Position numbers and translations under genes: made by a program. The notes beneath the pieces were generated by a model. That model was not told the DNA's origin and did no database searches. It saw nothing but the letters and a program-made list of their open reading frames with translations. Positions 11,284-23,249 of a stretch of 64,000 bases of DNA are shown here, one piece after another. The first letter of the stretch is position 1. Every line of letters starts with the position of its first letter. Location of the stretch: assembly GCA_964036045.1 (NCBI GenBank), contig OZ038400.1, positions 10,503,976-10,567,975 of the forward strand, given 5' to 3'. The stretch comes from Eutreptiella sp. 'Long Island Sound 2002' (lineage: Eukaryota > Euglenozoa > Euglenophyceae > Eutreptiales > Eutreptiaceae).

Positions 11284-12733
11284 CTGCCGCCTTTTTCAGG
11301 TCAAAATTCGAAATTGTTTTGCACATCGTGTTCAGTAGTTTGAATCGTGACTCTCCCATTTTTTCGGGTTTTGACCCTCTATGACCATCCTCCGCCCATC
11401 TGCCGCCCATCAGCGGACGAAGCTATGAGCCCTGTTAGGTGTGAGCAGTAGAGTGCAACCGTGACCATCCGCCCAAACACTTACCTTCTGCACACTGACA
11501 GTGATCTTCTGCTATTAGATTAACAGTGACCATCTGCCACTAGCAGTGACCTTCTGTGTCCCATCCTTGATGGTCCGCCGAATACAGTGTTGTCATGTTC
11601 TCGCAAGGGACACACGGACTTTAAGGTGAATGTGCTCAGGTCCTTCAGTTTTCTTGCAGCTTTGCAGCACTGAGTACGCGGTGGGAAAGGTTGCTGCCAT
11701 AAACAGGTGTCACACAGGACCTAGACATATTATCACGGACTCGGATCAGTACAATTAAAGTTTCGCTAGTGACCATCCGTGACCAGCAGGCAGCATCTTT
11801 TTCAGCCAGATTGCAGTAAGCGCAAACAGTTTTCCTTTAGGATGGTACTCTGGCACCAGTGTCATTTGTGTTACGGCCGCTGTTGGTAGTGTCAGTTGTG
11901 TTACGGCCGCAATCACAGGTGTCCTTTGCGTTATTGACAGTGTCATTTGTGTTACCGGCACTGTTGACAGTGTTACGGCCGCTGTTAGTTGTGTCACTAG
12001 TGCCACGGCCGCTATTAGTAGTGTTATCTGTGTTTCTGTGTTACGGCGCTGTTGACAGTGAGTGGTGTCATGTCTCTTGAGGCCACAGTCCTAGTGTTGC
12101 TGCCGCCATTCACAGTCTCATTTGTACTGCGGATGGAGATGATGCTTTCTATGGAGAAAAGAGGGCAACCACCGCTGTCGACGGGAGCACTGCAAGCGCT
12201 GCGGACGCCAACGTGGAGAGGAGCACGTGGAGAGGCACTGCAGGACAGTGTGAGCTAAAGGTTGTGGGGTTGTGTGTGGGTGTGTTTGTGCACGCTTGAT
12301 GGCTGTGCAGTGCGCCAAAGGCCGTGCCCAAGCAGTCACTTTCAGTAAGCACTGCGTCTCTCAGTGATGCCTGCTTTCAGCCGGGACCCGCCGCATGCTG
12401 AGGCTGTGATGGTCACACACCGCACACATTTTTGGTGACAGCTTTAGGTTTGGCGTTGCTTGACAAGCTGTTGCGCTCATCAATACTGATTCATTCAAAG
12501 ATGGATCTCTCAGCCATGCCTCACTATTTCAAATGTCTAAGGCATAGCGGTTCAGGTTGCCCGCTCTGCTGATCATCAGCTGCCGTTGGCGGCTCACTCC
12601 CTTTTATTCTGTGACGTGTGCTTGACAATCTTATTCTTCATCTTATTCATTTGTGCAATCCACGTCTCTGTGACATCCTCCTCCCGCCTCAGTGAAAAAG
12701 ATCAAGCATGCTGAAATAAGAAATTTTCGTGGT
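11284..12733. other. Unassigned sequence with a minisatellite
   Basis: Begins with short variants of GTGACCATCYGCC (11390-11560), then the minisatellite at 11860-12060, then unique DNA. No credible coding frame or RNA is seen. Confidence 0.4.
11860..12060. repeat. Minisatellite around GTGTTACGGCCGCTGTT
   Basis: Five to six irregular copies of a 30-48 bp unit containing TTACGGCCGC and AGTGTCA. Unit length varies, with internal deletions. Confidence 0.7.
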
Positions 12734-13171
12734 TCATGAGGCCCCGTCTAAATGCCCCAGCATAACCCCTGTGCAACATTGCTTGTGATCATATTGTTCA
12801 CGTACAGCAACAAAGTAGCTGGTTGATGTTCCTGTTAAGGGTGTGTGATGAAAAATCAGCAGTGCAGGATTTCCTGCGACCATGCAGCCATCAATGCCTG
12901 CCGTGCTCTCAGGGTGCAACGCGCAGACCGAACCATCACGTTTGAGAAAGAGAAGGTCATGCCTGTGAGTCCCGCAGCAGGTCCCTCGCTCTTCACCCAG
13001 TGTATTGCCGTGCGCAGCCCCTCCCAGCGGCGCTGTGGCAGTGAGGCCAGATCCCCTGACCAGCGTCTGCCTCCCATGGAGCTCTTCCCCAACGACAGCA
13101 CGGGCGTCCGGCACAATACACGTGCCATCTGGTTGGACACTGAGAGGTGGGGTGAGCCAACGACGGCACAC
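12734..13171 (-). CDS. Hypothetical protein frame, weak
   Basis: A 145-codon frame ending in TGA. The C-terminal half has ordinary protein-like composition (for example FLKRDGSVCALHPE, STSYFVAVREQYDH). A plus-strand frame over the same DNA (12845-13180) also looks plausible, so strand and reality are uncertain. No family is recognised. Confidence 0.3.
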   Translation of the reverse strand: MCRRWLTPPLSVQPDGTCIVPDARAVVGEELHGRQTLVRGSGLTATAPLGGAAHGNTLGEERGTCCGTHRHDLLFLKRDGSVCALHPESTAGIDGCMVAGNPALLIFHHTPLTGTSTSYFVAVREQYDHKQCCTGVMLGHLDGAS

Positions 13172-13540
13172 AAAAGTTGAGCAGCGTCATATTTTTTTCT
13201 TCTTTTTTTCTTGCCCATCTTGTGCCCGCGCCCCCGCTTCACGTTTCTCGTGCCCACCCTTGCCGTCTTTTTCTGTGACGGTGCCGGGGCACACCAGGGG
13301 TCTGGATCGTGCCGGCATACAGTCGAGACCAGTTGCTTGGCTCCAACTGTCGCTTTCTTCAAGGCCCTGACACAGACCCAGCAGCAATTGACAGCCCCTG
13401 CCCCGGAACATGTCCATTTGACTGATTTGAATTTGTGATTGTGGCGCCATGTACCCCGTGCCTGCACATTGTTGACATCTCCAAGGTTTCCTGGGTGCAA
13501 AATCAACGTTTGTGAAGGTTTTAGGGTGCCCAACGCTTGC

Positions 13541-13735
13541 TCTAACACCACCGGTTAGTGCGCACTAACCCCTGCTCTAACTAGTTATCGCGGGGGTTAT
13601 CGCGCTCTAACTGGGTGCTCTAACTAGTTATCGCGGGGGGTTATCGCGCTCTAACTAGTTATCGCGGGGGGTTATCGCGGGGGTTATCGCGCGATAACCT
13701 AGTTATCGCGGGGGTTATCGCGTGGGTTATCGCGT
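13541..13735. repeat. Left subterminal array (CTCTAACT / GTTATCGCG)
   Basis: Repeated GCTCTAACT and AGTTATCGCGGGGG words, mostly in one orientation, with G-run variants between them. Confidence 0.8.
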
Positions 13736-13798
13736 GTGTTTTTTGGGCCCTTGCTTCAAAACCCTCCCTCATTTCGTGTCCAGGTCCTCTTATTCTTC

Positions 13799-15458
13799 AT
13801 GGACAGTGCTGTCAATGAGGCCCTGCGGGCTCTCAACACAGCTAACCTCCGGCGGTACACCGATCTGCAGTGCCCCAAGGCCCGGCGGCGGCGTTTGAAG
13901 GCGGTTCAGCGGCTGGTGCGAGTTCTATTGGGTGACCCAGACGTCGTGTGTGGCACCAACACCAAAGGCGAAGTTTGTTTAAGTGGTGGGGCGTGCACTG
14001 CCCTGTCTGGGCCACTTGGCGGCCATCTTGCATTAACAGCTCAGGAGCATGAGGCCCTGAGCATGCTACGCATGGCATGCAGCATGCATCTCTCCCAACG
14101 GGCCCTTTTGCGAATGCCCCGCCGTTGCACACAACGGGACCTAAGGACCGTTCGGCAACGGATCATGCCCTACTTTCCCCAAACCACCATTGTAAAGTCT
14201 ACCACAGGCCGCAATAGGGCAGCTGCCCATGTGCCTTTGCAATCAATTGTGCAAAATGCAATATCTATGGCCCGAGTTATTGGGAAACCCCCCCCTAGTG
14301 GCGTTGCCATTATTGTTATTTCAGTTGATGCGACTTCCTTGTGGAAGGCATCCTCTACCCGTGCGGATGTATGGGTTAATGTATGGGGGGGGGGGCAAAA
14401 TATGCTTCGAAGGTGAAGCTATGGGCCTCATGGTTTTGCATGGATGGCGGGGATGAACAGGCTTTTTTGAGAAGCCTGGACATCTCTGCCAACCTCAACC
14501 AAGAGGTGAGGGATGTGGAAGAGGACGTTGTCCTCTTTCAAAACCAATTTTTGACTTGCACTGTCATTTTGACAGGGGATGGGAAGGGGATGCAAGCAAT
14601 GGGGGGGCTGGGTCTTAGTGTTGGTTGTGCAAAGACCCCAATGGGATTGTTGAGCAAAGGGGGGTGGAGTCCACCTCAAGATGGGGGGCATTCTTGAGAA
14701 GTGTGACCCCTGATAGGCGGCCGGGGGACTACCAACATGCAGCATGCCGCATCCTAAACGGCATTGCAAAGCGCATTGAGACCACCCTTCAGGCCCTCCC
14801 CCCTGGTACCCCTGGTAAGGCCCAAGCTCTTGCAGCTTTGCAGGCCTTCAAACAAGCCCTCAAGGATGAGACCTCAGGCATCCCTCTGAGGGAACGCCTC
14901 CCTTCGGCCTCGAGGGCCACAGAAAAAGATTTCGATCTAACAAGCACCAAAGTTTTCCTAACCTCCCCCCCCTTCCAAAGAAAATTTGTGGATTGCCTCA
15001 GAGAGCATGTCCCCACAGTGAGGACCCCTGGGGGACCTATGTTATGGGTTGTTGTGCATGTCATGGTGAAATGCATTGAGGGTTTGTATGAGCTTTGGAG
15101 GGTGAGGGAGTTGTACACTCTAACCCAAGTGGAACGCCACCGTGCGTTGACCACAAAATTTTCAAAAGCGTGGGGAGACTCAGGTTGGTCCCCCACGAGG
15201 TGGATCCATTGGTGCTTGGCACATTCCACCTTTTTTGCCGAGAAATGGAGGAACATTTTTCAGTTTTCCTCCATCCCAACGGAGTATCGGCATGGGCCTT
15301 ACAAGAGGAGGCTCAAAAATTGTTTTAAGGGTTGGTCTTTGGTGAGGCCAAGTATGTCCCTCCGCCACATGCACCATTGCATGTCCATGAACGCCCTGGA
15401 GCAAGGGCTTTTGGGACTGGAGGCAGCCAAGGCCTCAGACATTGATGACTTTGTATGA
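13799..15458 (+). CDS. Putative DDE-type transposase, frame-broken
   Basis: Begins at ATG 13799 and ends at TGA 15456-15458. The reading frame changes at two G runs (11 G near 14384-14394, 7 G at 14601-14607). The three pieces together give about 550 residues. Candidate catalytic acids: Asp in VISVDATSLW (14327-14329), Asp in LTGDGKGM (14578-14580) and Glu in SSIPTEYRHGPYKRR (15282-15284). After the second shift an in-frame TAG (14616-14618) is followed at once by a C-x-x-C motif (CWLCKD), a likely zinc-binding insertion, and the frame stays open to the end. Family assignment is uncertain; the GDGK plus CxxC plus late E-x-x-H-x-x-x-K layout recalls KDZ/CACTA-related transposases. It sits between matching subterminal arrays, which is the main support for its role. 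Confidence 0.6.
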
Positions 15459-15526
15459 AAAACGACCACAGATGCTTTGTGCCAAGTGTTTTGTGTTGTT
15501 TGTCCTAGGGAGGGAGGGAGGAGGGG

Positions 15527-15660
15527 TGCGCGATAACTACCCGTGATAACTGCGCGATAACTGAGTTATCGCGCGATAACTAGCGCGATAACTAGTTAGA
15601 GCAAGGTGCTCTAACTGCGTTCTAACTCTGTTCTAACTGTGCTCTAACTCTTTGACCCCC
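15527..15660. repeat. Right subterminal array (CGCGATAACT / GTTCTAACT)
   Basis: Inverted relative to the left array: CGCGATAACTAGTTAGAGCA, then GCTCTAACTGCGTTCTAACT and similar words. It starts about 70 bp after the transposase stop. Confidence 0.8.
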
Positions 15661-15857
15661 CCCCCCCAAAACCACCCCCATGATGCGGGTTATGTGGGGA
15701 AAGAAAGGGGATGGGGGGTTTTTGAGGGTGCTGAATCCATTTTTTTAGGTGGTTTGCCCCAAAATTGAGGGTAGGTGGGTGTTCCAGAAATTGCGTTCTA
15801 ACTAGGGGTTCCGCACCACGCCCTAAAACGCTGCATCCCATAAGCAAGTGGCAATAG

Positions 15858-16217
15858 ATGAGCACTGAGGAACAGAAGCAATCGGTCAATGGGCCCCTCC
15901 TCATGGGGCGAAAGCTTGTTCATATCCTCCCCTCGTCTGACACGTCTATGCCACTGTTTTTTTTTTATATTACGCACGTTTATGTTTTCTCAAGGCACGA
16001 TATCACTGCGGCACATTATTGGTGCACAATTCTGTATAAGGCCTATAGGTTGACTAAGTTGCGCTTTATTCCCGGTTTCCGGCTTTCTTTGGGCCTGTCT
16101 GTATACCAGGCAGCTAGTATAGGTGCCCTCTTGTCCGCGAAGAAGGATTTCAGGGTTGAGCAACGGGTTGTGGTGGAGTCTGTTGGCATCGATGAGGAGG
16201 TGTCTTTCCCCGTGTAG
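15858..16217 (+). CDS. Hypothetical 119-residue frame
   Basis: ATG to TAG. It contains one hydrophobic stretch (PLFFFYITHVYVF) and a Lys/Arg-containing C-terminus. It starts 30 bp after the presumed transposon end. No family is recognised; weak coding evidence. Confidence 0.25.
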   Translation: MSTEEQKQSVNGPLLMGRKLVHILPSSDTSMPLFFFYITHVYVFSRHDITAAHYWCTILYKAYRLTKLRFIPGFRLSLGLSVYQAASIGALLSAKKDFRVEQRVVVESVGIDEEVSFPV

Positions 16218-16234
16218 AACTCGGTGATGATGTT

Positions 16235-17353
16235 GTGATACGGTTTTCTTTCTGTCTGCTCAGTTTATTCTTCGTGTTGGTGATGGTCAAAAGTCGGGTG
16301 ATCGACACCACCAATCGACGCACTCGACTGAAGGCAGGACTGAAGGCACGCCAATGCGGCGTTTCGCGATCGGCGCGGATGTTGGCAACATTGGTCGGAT
16401 TGCACATTGTTGTTCGTATCGGTATCCGACAGGCAATCTACAGGCCACGGCTATGGAGAGACGAACGGTACGGCGTCGAGCCCATCTTGGGCACGGAAAG
16501 ATTGCAGACTCTGAGGGTGTACAAGAAGAAATTGAGAAAAACACTGGCAAGATTGGCTCACGCAACGGGTATCCCGTGTTACCTTTCTGTGGAGCCACCC
16601 TGGCAACAAGAAGTACGACGTGGCCTGTGGCATGCTGCGATACGACGAATTCGCCCGGTTGCACAGCATCTACGCAGGGGGGGGGCAGAAGGGCAGCGTA
16701 TGACGGCAATGGTGGTTCATCGGGCATTTGGGAGACACGTGCTTCGCCAAAGTCACAGATGCACCGCCGACGCTGAGCAACTCTATTCGGGCATCTGGCA
16801 GGTACTCTCAGAAGCCAATCCAAGCGCAGTCATCCCGGACTTTCAAGTAAGGGTCCTGACCCGCACAGGGTGCGAAGTGTTTCCGACCAACCCGTATGCA
16901 CCAAGGTCATTCGTGATCTCCAGGCTCCGTTACGTAATATGGACACACGCGTATCGACTACAGGATGCGCACTTTTATATTGTCCTGCGTCAAAAGGCTG
17001 AATGGTCAAAATGGGATCGGAGTGGTGACGACTCGTGGCACTGTGTGCAGGAAAGGGTCCTGCCTGCGCTGCGGCAACTCTTCACTGACGGTAGAGACAT
17101 GTATAGGCTTGCAATGTTCGAATATTCTGGACGTCAGGGTAATTCCGGAAATGACAGGCGTGACATCTTGTTGAGAATCACGTGGCAATGGAGCATTGCA
17201 CCCATTGCTATCATGATCTTTTGTCGACTCAATGTCCCAGCTGACCTGAGCCATGCAATTTTTGGGTTTTCCTCCGTCGACGATTGTTTCTGTTGTCACA
17301 GGTGGTACACCACCTCGGACGCTGGCATGACAGTAAGAAACCCTGCGATCTGA
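16235..17353 (+). CDS. Hypothetical 372-residue frame, possibly mixed frames
   Basis: The longest open frame in this mixed-composition area. The N-terminus is hydrophobic (FSFCLLSLFFVLVMV), like a signal or anchor. The stretch after 16690 reads like protein (EQLYSGIWQVLSEANPS). Just upstream of a nine-G run (about 16676-16684) a different frame (GMLRYDEFARLHSIYAGGG) looks at least as good, so a frame shift at that run is likely. A donor-like CAA|GTAAGG lies at 16846-16852. Function unknown. Confidence 0.35.
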   Translation: MIRFSFCLLSLFFVLVMVKSRVIDTTNRRTRLKAGLKARQCGVSRSARMLATLVGLHIVVRIGIRQAIYRPRLWRDERYGVEPILGTERLQTLRVYKKKLRKTLARLAHATGIPCYLSVEPPWQQEVRRGLWHAAIRRIRPVAQHLRRGGAEGQRMTAMVVHRAFGRHVLRQSHRCTADAEQLYSGIWQVLSEANPSAVIPDFQVRVLTRTGCEVFPTNPYAPRSFVISRLRYVIWTHAYRLQDAHFYIVLRQKAEWSKWDRSGDDSWHCVQERVLPALRQLFTDGRDMYRLAMFEYSGRQGNSGNDRRDILLRITWQWSIAPIAIMIFCRLNVPADLSHAIFGFSSVDDCFCCHRWYTTSDAGMTVRNPAI

Positions 17354-17465
17354 GATCCGGGCCAAATCTCTGTGAGCCGCCATCCATCTGATCTGCTGCC
17401 ATCCGATTTCTTCTTTGCGTTGTGCTATATGATTGATGGCGGGTAAAAAGGAAAAACCAACATGG

Positions 17466-17740
17466 GGGCGGCCCCCCCCCCCCCCCCCCTCTGGAATATG
17501 ACACCCCGCTCGGGGGCCAATGTCAAGGGGCGCGCTCCCACCGGGCGTCTTCCCTTTGGCACGTGGGGCGTTGGGGTCATGCGTGGGGGTAGAGGGCACA
17601 TGGGGGCCCGTACTGCACCCCTCCCCCCCCCCCCTCCCCCCCTCTGGAACAGATGGAATATGACTCCCCGCTCGGGGGTCAATGTCAAGGGGCGCGCTGC
17701 CACCGGGCGTCTTCTGCTTGGCTGGCACGTGGGGCGTTCC
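17466..17740. repeat. Duplicated 165-bp block with C runs
   Basis: Two copies share CTCTGGAATATGACACCCCG-like and CGGGCGTCTTC words (near 17490 and 17650), each preceded by a long C run. No gene assigned. Confidence 0.7.
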
Positions 17741-18402
17741 ATCGCAGTCCACTTGTGGGGCATGTGGGACCACCTCCAAAGCCAAGCCCGCCGCCGCTCG
17801 CTTCGAGGCAGATGGCGGCGAAGGCCGTACAGGTTACACATGCAGGGATGGGTTGCACATGATGTAGGCTGGGATATCACCCTGCGCTGGGTGGGTTGGC
17901 AAGATTGTCTCATTCCGACACCCCGAGAATCCACTGTTGCTTTTGCCTTTTTGCGCTGTCACTGGCAAACGTTGGGATATCGCAGTACGGACAATCGGCC
18001 ATTGCCATCCGGTGTTGTTTTCTTGTTTTTATACACAACAACACACAACACACACACAACACAATCGAAGAGTTGTACAATTACAATCTGGGGGCAACAA
18101 AAGCCCCCAGAAAGCCCTCTGGATGTCAACGCATTTGAACTCACAGCTTCACAGCTGCAAAATTTGTGCACATGGCGGACACACCAGGAGGACGGTCCTC
18201 CTCCGGGACCTTCTCCGCTTGCATGCGCTCATCAATGTCTGCCCGCGCCTTCAGCAGCAGCGAGGGCTAGTGCAAGGACTTGTATGTTCTTTGTTGTTGG
18301 CCTGTCGTGTCCCAATTTTGTACCGTGGGGTGTTGGTATGTGGTTTTTTTCTTTCTTCTGTGAAGGACTCTTAGTGTGATTCATGTAAGGCTTATGATAT
18401 GA
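17741..18402. other. Unassigned sequence with an ACA-rich microsatellite
   Basis: Contains an ACAACACACA-type microsatellite at 18030-18065. Open frames here show no recognisable features. Confidence 0.4.
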
Positions 18403-18716
18403 AGATTAACACACACACACACATACATCCCTCTATGCGCCCTCTATGGTTCATGGGGTGCACAGTGTGGGTGGTGGTGTGGATGTGGTGTTTCCTGTGA
18501 AGGACAAGCCTGATGCCTCTGTACATACATACATACATCTCAGTCAGACTGTGCCTCGGAGTTTCCGAATTCAGATTCTTGAGATCGAAATTGTAATCCA
18601 TTCCTTTGCCTGGTTCATGGGGTGGGGAGCACAGTAGTGTGGTGTGGATGTGCCTGATTTCCCTCTGTACATACATACATCTCAGCTTCAGATTCAAATC
18701 GTAATCCATTCCTTTG
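18403..18716. repeat. Imperfect tandem duplication with ACAT microsatellites
   Basis: The segment from TGGTTCATGGGGTG through TAATCCATTCCTTTGCC occurs twice (about 18448-18605 and 18609-18716, the second shortened). Each copy carries an (ACAT)n tract followed by CTCAG. Confidence 0.75.
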
Positions 18717-18726
18717 CCCAAATAAT

Positions 18727-21700
18727 ATTGGATGAGGGTTCTGGTGCCCCCCCCCCCCCGCCCGTTTGAAGGTGTGAATCCAAAGGAGAGGAGTTTGTTT
18801 TACAGAAAGGGGCACCGTGGGTGTGTAGGGTGCTGTGGTCATCCATTGTTTTGCAAAAAGCAGCTGACTAGCCCCAAATGACGCCAAGATGCAAATGGTA
18901 ATTTGTTTTGCAAACTGTGTGAAGGGGGGGGGGGGGGGGCAAAAAGGTTCCTTTACAAAAATGTACATCCATCCATTGATTTTGCAAACAATGGTCTAGG
19001 CTTTATAGGCTCTTGGTTGTGCAAAAAGGTGCATTGTAACATCACATCACCATCCATTCATTGTTTTGTGCAAGCAATTGGCAAGCTAATTTCTTTTGGG
19101 GAGGCAGGCAAACAGGTTGTTTTACAAAAAGGTACATCCCTTCATTGATTTTGCAAACAATGGTCTAGGCTTAATAGGTAGGCTCCTGGTTGTGCAAAAA
19201 GGTGCATTGTAACATCACATCACCATCCATTCATTGTTTTGTGCAAGCAATGGGGTAGCTATTTTTTTCTAGGGGCAAAAAGGTTCCTTTACAAAAATGT
19301 AAGTAATCCATTGATTTTGCAAACAATGGTCTAGGCTTTATAGGCTCATGGTTTGTGCAAAAAGGTGCATCACATCACCATCCATTCATTGTTTTGCAAC
19401 CAATTGGCAAGCTTTTTTCTTTTTTTTGGGGGGGGGGGGGGCAAACAGGTTGTTTTCCAAAAATGTACATCCCTTCATTGATTTTGCAAACAATGGTCTA
19501 AGCTTTATAGGCTCATGGTCGTGCAAAAATTGTAACATCACATCACCATCCATTCATTGTTTTGCAAGCAATTGGCAAGCTTTTTTCTTTTGGGGAGGCA
19601 GGCAAACAGGTTGTTTTACAAAAATGTACATCCCTTCATTGATTTTGCAAACAATGGTCTAGGCTTTATAGGCTCATGGTTTGTGCAAAAAGGTGCATTG
19701 TAACATCACATCACCATCCATTCATTGTTTTGCAACCAATTGGCTAGCTAATTTCTTTTGGGGAGGCAAACAGGTTGTTTTACAAAAAGGTACATCCCTT
19801 CATGGGTTTTGCAAACAATGGTCTAGGCTTAATAGGTAGGCTCCTGGTTGTGCAAAAAGGTGCATTGTAACATCACATCACACCATCCATTCATTGTTTT
19901 GCAAGCAATTGGCAAGCTAATTTCTTTTGGGGAGGCAGGCAAACAGGTTGTTTTACAAAAAGGTACATCCCTTCATTGATTTTGCAAACAATGGTCTAGG
20001 CTTTATAGGCTCTTGGTTGTGCAAAAAGGTTCCTTTACAAAAATGCACATCCATCCATTGATCTTGCAAACAATGGTCTAGGCTTTATAGGCTCATGGTT
20101 GTGCAAAAAGGTGCATTGTAACATCACATCACCATCCATTAGTTGTTTTGCAAGCAATGGGCTAGCTATTTTTTTCTAGGGGCAAAAAGGTTCCTTTACA
20201 AAAATACAAAAATGTACATCCATCCATTGATTTTGCAAACAATGGTCTAGGCTTTATAGGCTCTTGGTTGTGCAAAAAGGTTCCTTTACAAAAATGCACA
20301 TCCATCCATTGATCTTGCAAACAATGGTCTAGGCTTTATAGGCTCATGGTTGTGCAAAAAGGTGCATTGTAACATCACATCACCATCCATTAGTTGTTTT
20401 GCAAGCAATGGGCTAGCTATTTTTTTCTAGGGGCAAAAAGGTTCCTTTACAAAAATACAAAAATGTACATCCATCCATTGATTTTGCAAACAATGGTCTA
20501 GGCTTTATAGGCTCTTGGTTGTGCAAAAAGGTTCCTTTACAAAAATGCACATCCATCCATTGATCTTGCAAACAATGGTCTAGGCTTTATAGGCTCATGG
20601 TTGTGCAAAAAGGTGCATTGTAACATCACATCACCATCCATTAGTTGTTTTGCAAGCAATGGGCTAGCGATTTTCTTCTGGGGGCACAAAGGTTCCTTTA
20701 CAAAAATACAAAAATGTATATCCATCCATTGATTTTGCAAACAATGGTCTAGGCTTTATAGGCTCTTGGTTGTGCAAAAAGGTTCCTTTACAAAAATGTA
20801 CATCCATCCATTGATTTTGCAAACAATGGTCTAGGCTTTATAGGCTCTTGGTTGTCCAAAAAGGTTCCTTTACAAAAATGTACATCCATCCATTGATTTT
20901 GCAAACAATGGTCTAGGCTTTATAGGCTCTTGGTTGTGCAAAAAGGTTCCTTTACAAAAATGTACATCCATCCATTGATTTTGCAAACAATGGTGTAGGC
21001 TTTATAGGCTCTTGGTTGTGCAAAAAGGTTCCTTTACAAAAATGTACATCCATCCATTGATTTTGCAAACAATGGTCTAGGCTTTATAGGCTCTTGGTTG
21101 TGCAAAAAGTTGCATTGTAACATCACACCACCATCCATTCATTGGTTTGCAAGCAATTGGCTAGAAACTTTTCTTTTTTTTTCTTCGGGGGGGGCAAACA
21201 GGTTGGTAACCAAAAATGTACATCCCTTCATTGATTTTGCAAACAATGGTCTAGGCTTTATATGCTCTTGGTTGTGCAAAAAGGTGCATTGTAACATCAC
21301 ACCACCATCCATTCATTGGTTTGCAAGCAATTGGCTAGCTACTTTTCTTTGTTTGGGGGGGGGGGGGGGCAACAAGGTTGTTTTACAAAAATGTACACCC
21401 ATCCATTGATTTTCCAAACAATTTGTAGGCTCTTGGTTGTGCAAAAAGGTGCATTGTAACATCACACCACCATCCATTCATTGGTTTGCAAGCAATTGGC
21501 TAGCTACTTTTCTTTTGGGGGGGGGGGGGGCAACAAGGTTGTTTTACAAAAATGTACACCCATCCATTGATTTTCCAAACAATTTGTAGGCTCTTGGTTG
21601 TGCAAAAAGTTGCATTGTAACATCACATCACCATCCAGTCATTGTTTTGCAAGCAATTGGCTAGCTATATTCCTTTTTTTTATGGGGGGGGGGGGGCAAA

Positions 21701-21860
21701 AAGGTTGTTTTACGAAAATGTACATCCATCCATTGATTTTGCAAACAATTGTCTAGGCTTTATAGGCTCTTGGTTGTGCAAAAAGGTGCATTGTAACATC
21801 ATATCACCATCCATTCATTGGTTTGCAAGCAAAAGGGTTGTTTTACCGCCGTGGGTTGCC
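18727..21860. repeat. 82-bp satellite family and its composites
   Basis: The basic unit (about 82 bp) contains ATTTTGCAAACAATGG, TCTAGGCTTTATAGGCTC and TTGGTTGTGCAAAAAGG. It runs almost pure at 20760-21100. Elsewhere it alternates with a second module carrying GCATTGTAACATCACATCAC and a T/G-run segment, giving composite periods of about 165-256 bp. Long G runs (10-17) recur inside the second module. No coding. Diverged TTTGCAAA-containing remnants continue to about 22330. Confidence 0.9.
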
Positions 21861-23249
21861 TCAGTGGGTTGCACACATGATGGAAACCGTCGCCCCCCCC
21901 CCCCCCCGTCTGCATGACCGGTTTGTTGGTTAAACCCCTTAATTTCCATTTTGCAAAACAAACTACCACCTACATACTACCACATTTTGCAAACCTTGCA
22001 TCCAGTCCCATCCCATACCACCACCACATTGCATCTAGCCCCCCCCACCCACCCTTGCAAAACAGCTACATATTGGCTCATTTGTGCAAAACAATGTCGC
22101 AATGAGCACACACAACAGACCAAAGACAGGCATCTAGGCCCTCCTTTGCACAACAAACTCCCAACTGCAGACTGCCACATTTCATTTTGCACAAACACAA
22201 ACATTTTTGCCAATAACAATAGTTATCTCATTAGCACATCTTGCTCAGCAAACTCCCGTTTGCATCTTGGTTTTAGGATTAGCCCCGGTTTGCAAAACAA
22301 ACTCCTAGCTACCTATTATTATCTCACCTTTGGAAAACACTATCCAACTGGCACGGTGAGTGGGAGTGATATCCTAACCCCCCCCCCCCCCCTCCCGTTG
22401 TTTGTCCACATCAGGGATATGCGTCGTGTAAAACACCTAATACTGCTGCACCAGGCCAACAATCACACTCCTCGCCAAGACTGGTGCATTTGCATGCCCA
22501 CCTGGAGGAGGAATTGGAAAGAATCGCCCATTTAGTCTCACCATCCCAGACAGAGAGAGGAGGACACCAACACCGGATCTTCCGGATACTCGGGACACAC
22601 GTACGTTATATTCAGCAGCAAACCCTCAAAGCCAATGAGCGCCCAGGCGGGCAATCTGTCCATCCAAGCTGATGATCCAACTGACTGCACCAAACACCAC
22701 TTGAGCACGTCGTGGTGAGTCTGAAATCAGGGTATTATGCAGTGGGCACAACCTCCTGACCGACTGACTAGGCTGGAAGCAGATAATATGTGCGGCGGCC
22801 AACAAAAAAAGGCCACAGCTGGAGAAGTGGGCCCAATCAGGATTTGCTCTGCCTCAACAACTGTCGGTGATGTGTGGGTGGGGCGAGAAATTCAACAAGG
22901 CTTAAGAACGCGACGACCCCCATCATTTGTGCTGATGGTGATGATGGCAGCAAGCATGGCAACCGCGCTGGTCACACTCCATCCACTCCCTCTCGCTCGA
23001 CACACTGCAAGAACGTGTCGGATTTCACAGGGCGCACGTGGACCACCACACATGCGCGCGTCGGCAAGCATAGATAACGGAATCGATGTGCGACAAGGTT
23101 CAGGTAAGAAACGCTATATTGCTGTGCGCGTACGGACGGGTACAGCTGCATTGTCCGCAGTCGGGCCCCAAAGAAGCGGACGTACGTAGGTAGGGATCAC
23201 CGAACACCGCGAGGCCCGATGACTACCATGAACAACAGTGGGGGGTCAG
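21861..23249. other. Diverged satellite remnants, then unassigned DNA
   Basis: To about 22330 the sequence keeps GCAAAACAAACTCC-like words related to the 82-bp satellite, with C runs at 21891-21907 and 22378-22392. From 22400 to 23249 short plus-strand frames exist (for example 22737-23189) but none has recognisable features. Confidence 0.4.

Larger units (their letters stand above)
13519..15828 (+). mobile_element. Candidate DNA transposon with subterminal repeat arrays
   Basis: A single gene is flanked on both sides by clustered copies of TGCTCTAACTAGTTATCGCG and its complement, which occur nowhere else in the window. Possible outer termini are TTTTAGGGTG at 13519 and the inverted CCCTAAAA ending at 15828; both are imperfect and I found no clear target-site duplication. 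A perfect 16-bp palindrome GTTAGTGCGCACTAAC lies at 13554-13569. Arrays of this kind in plant and protist transposons serve as transposase binding sites; that role here is inference. Confidence 0.65.

Noticed and set aside
12845-13180. Plus-strand frame of 111 codons
   Set aside because: Overlaps an equally plausible minus-strand frame; no domain supports either strongly, so only the minus frame is listed, at low confidence.
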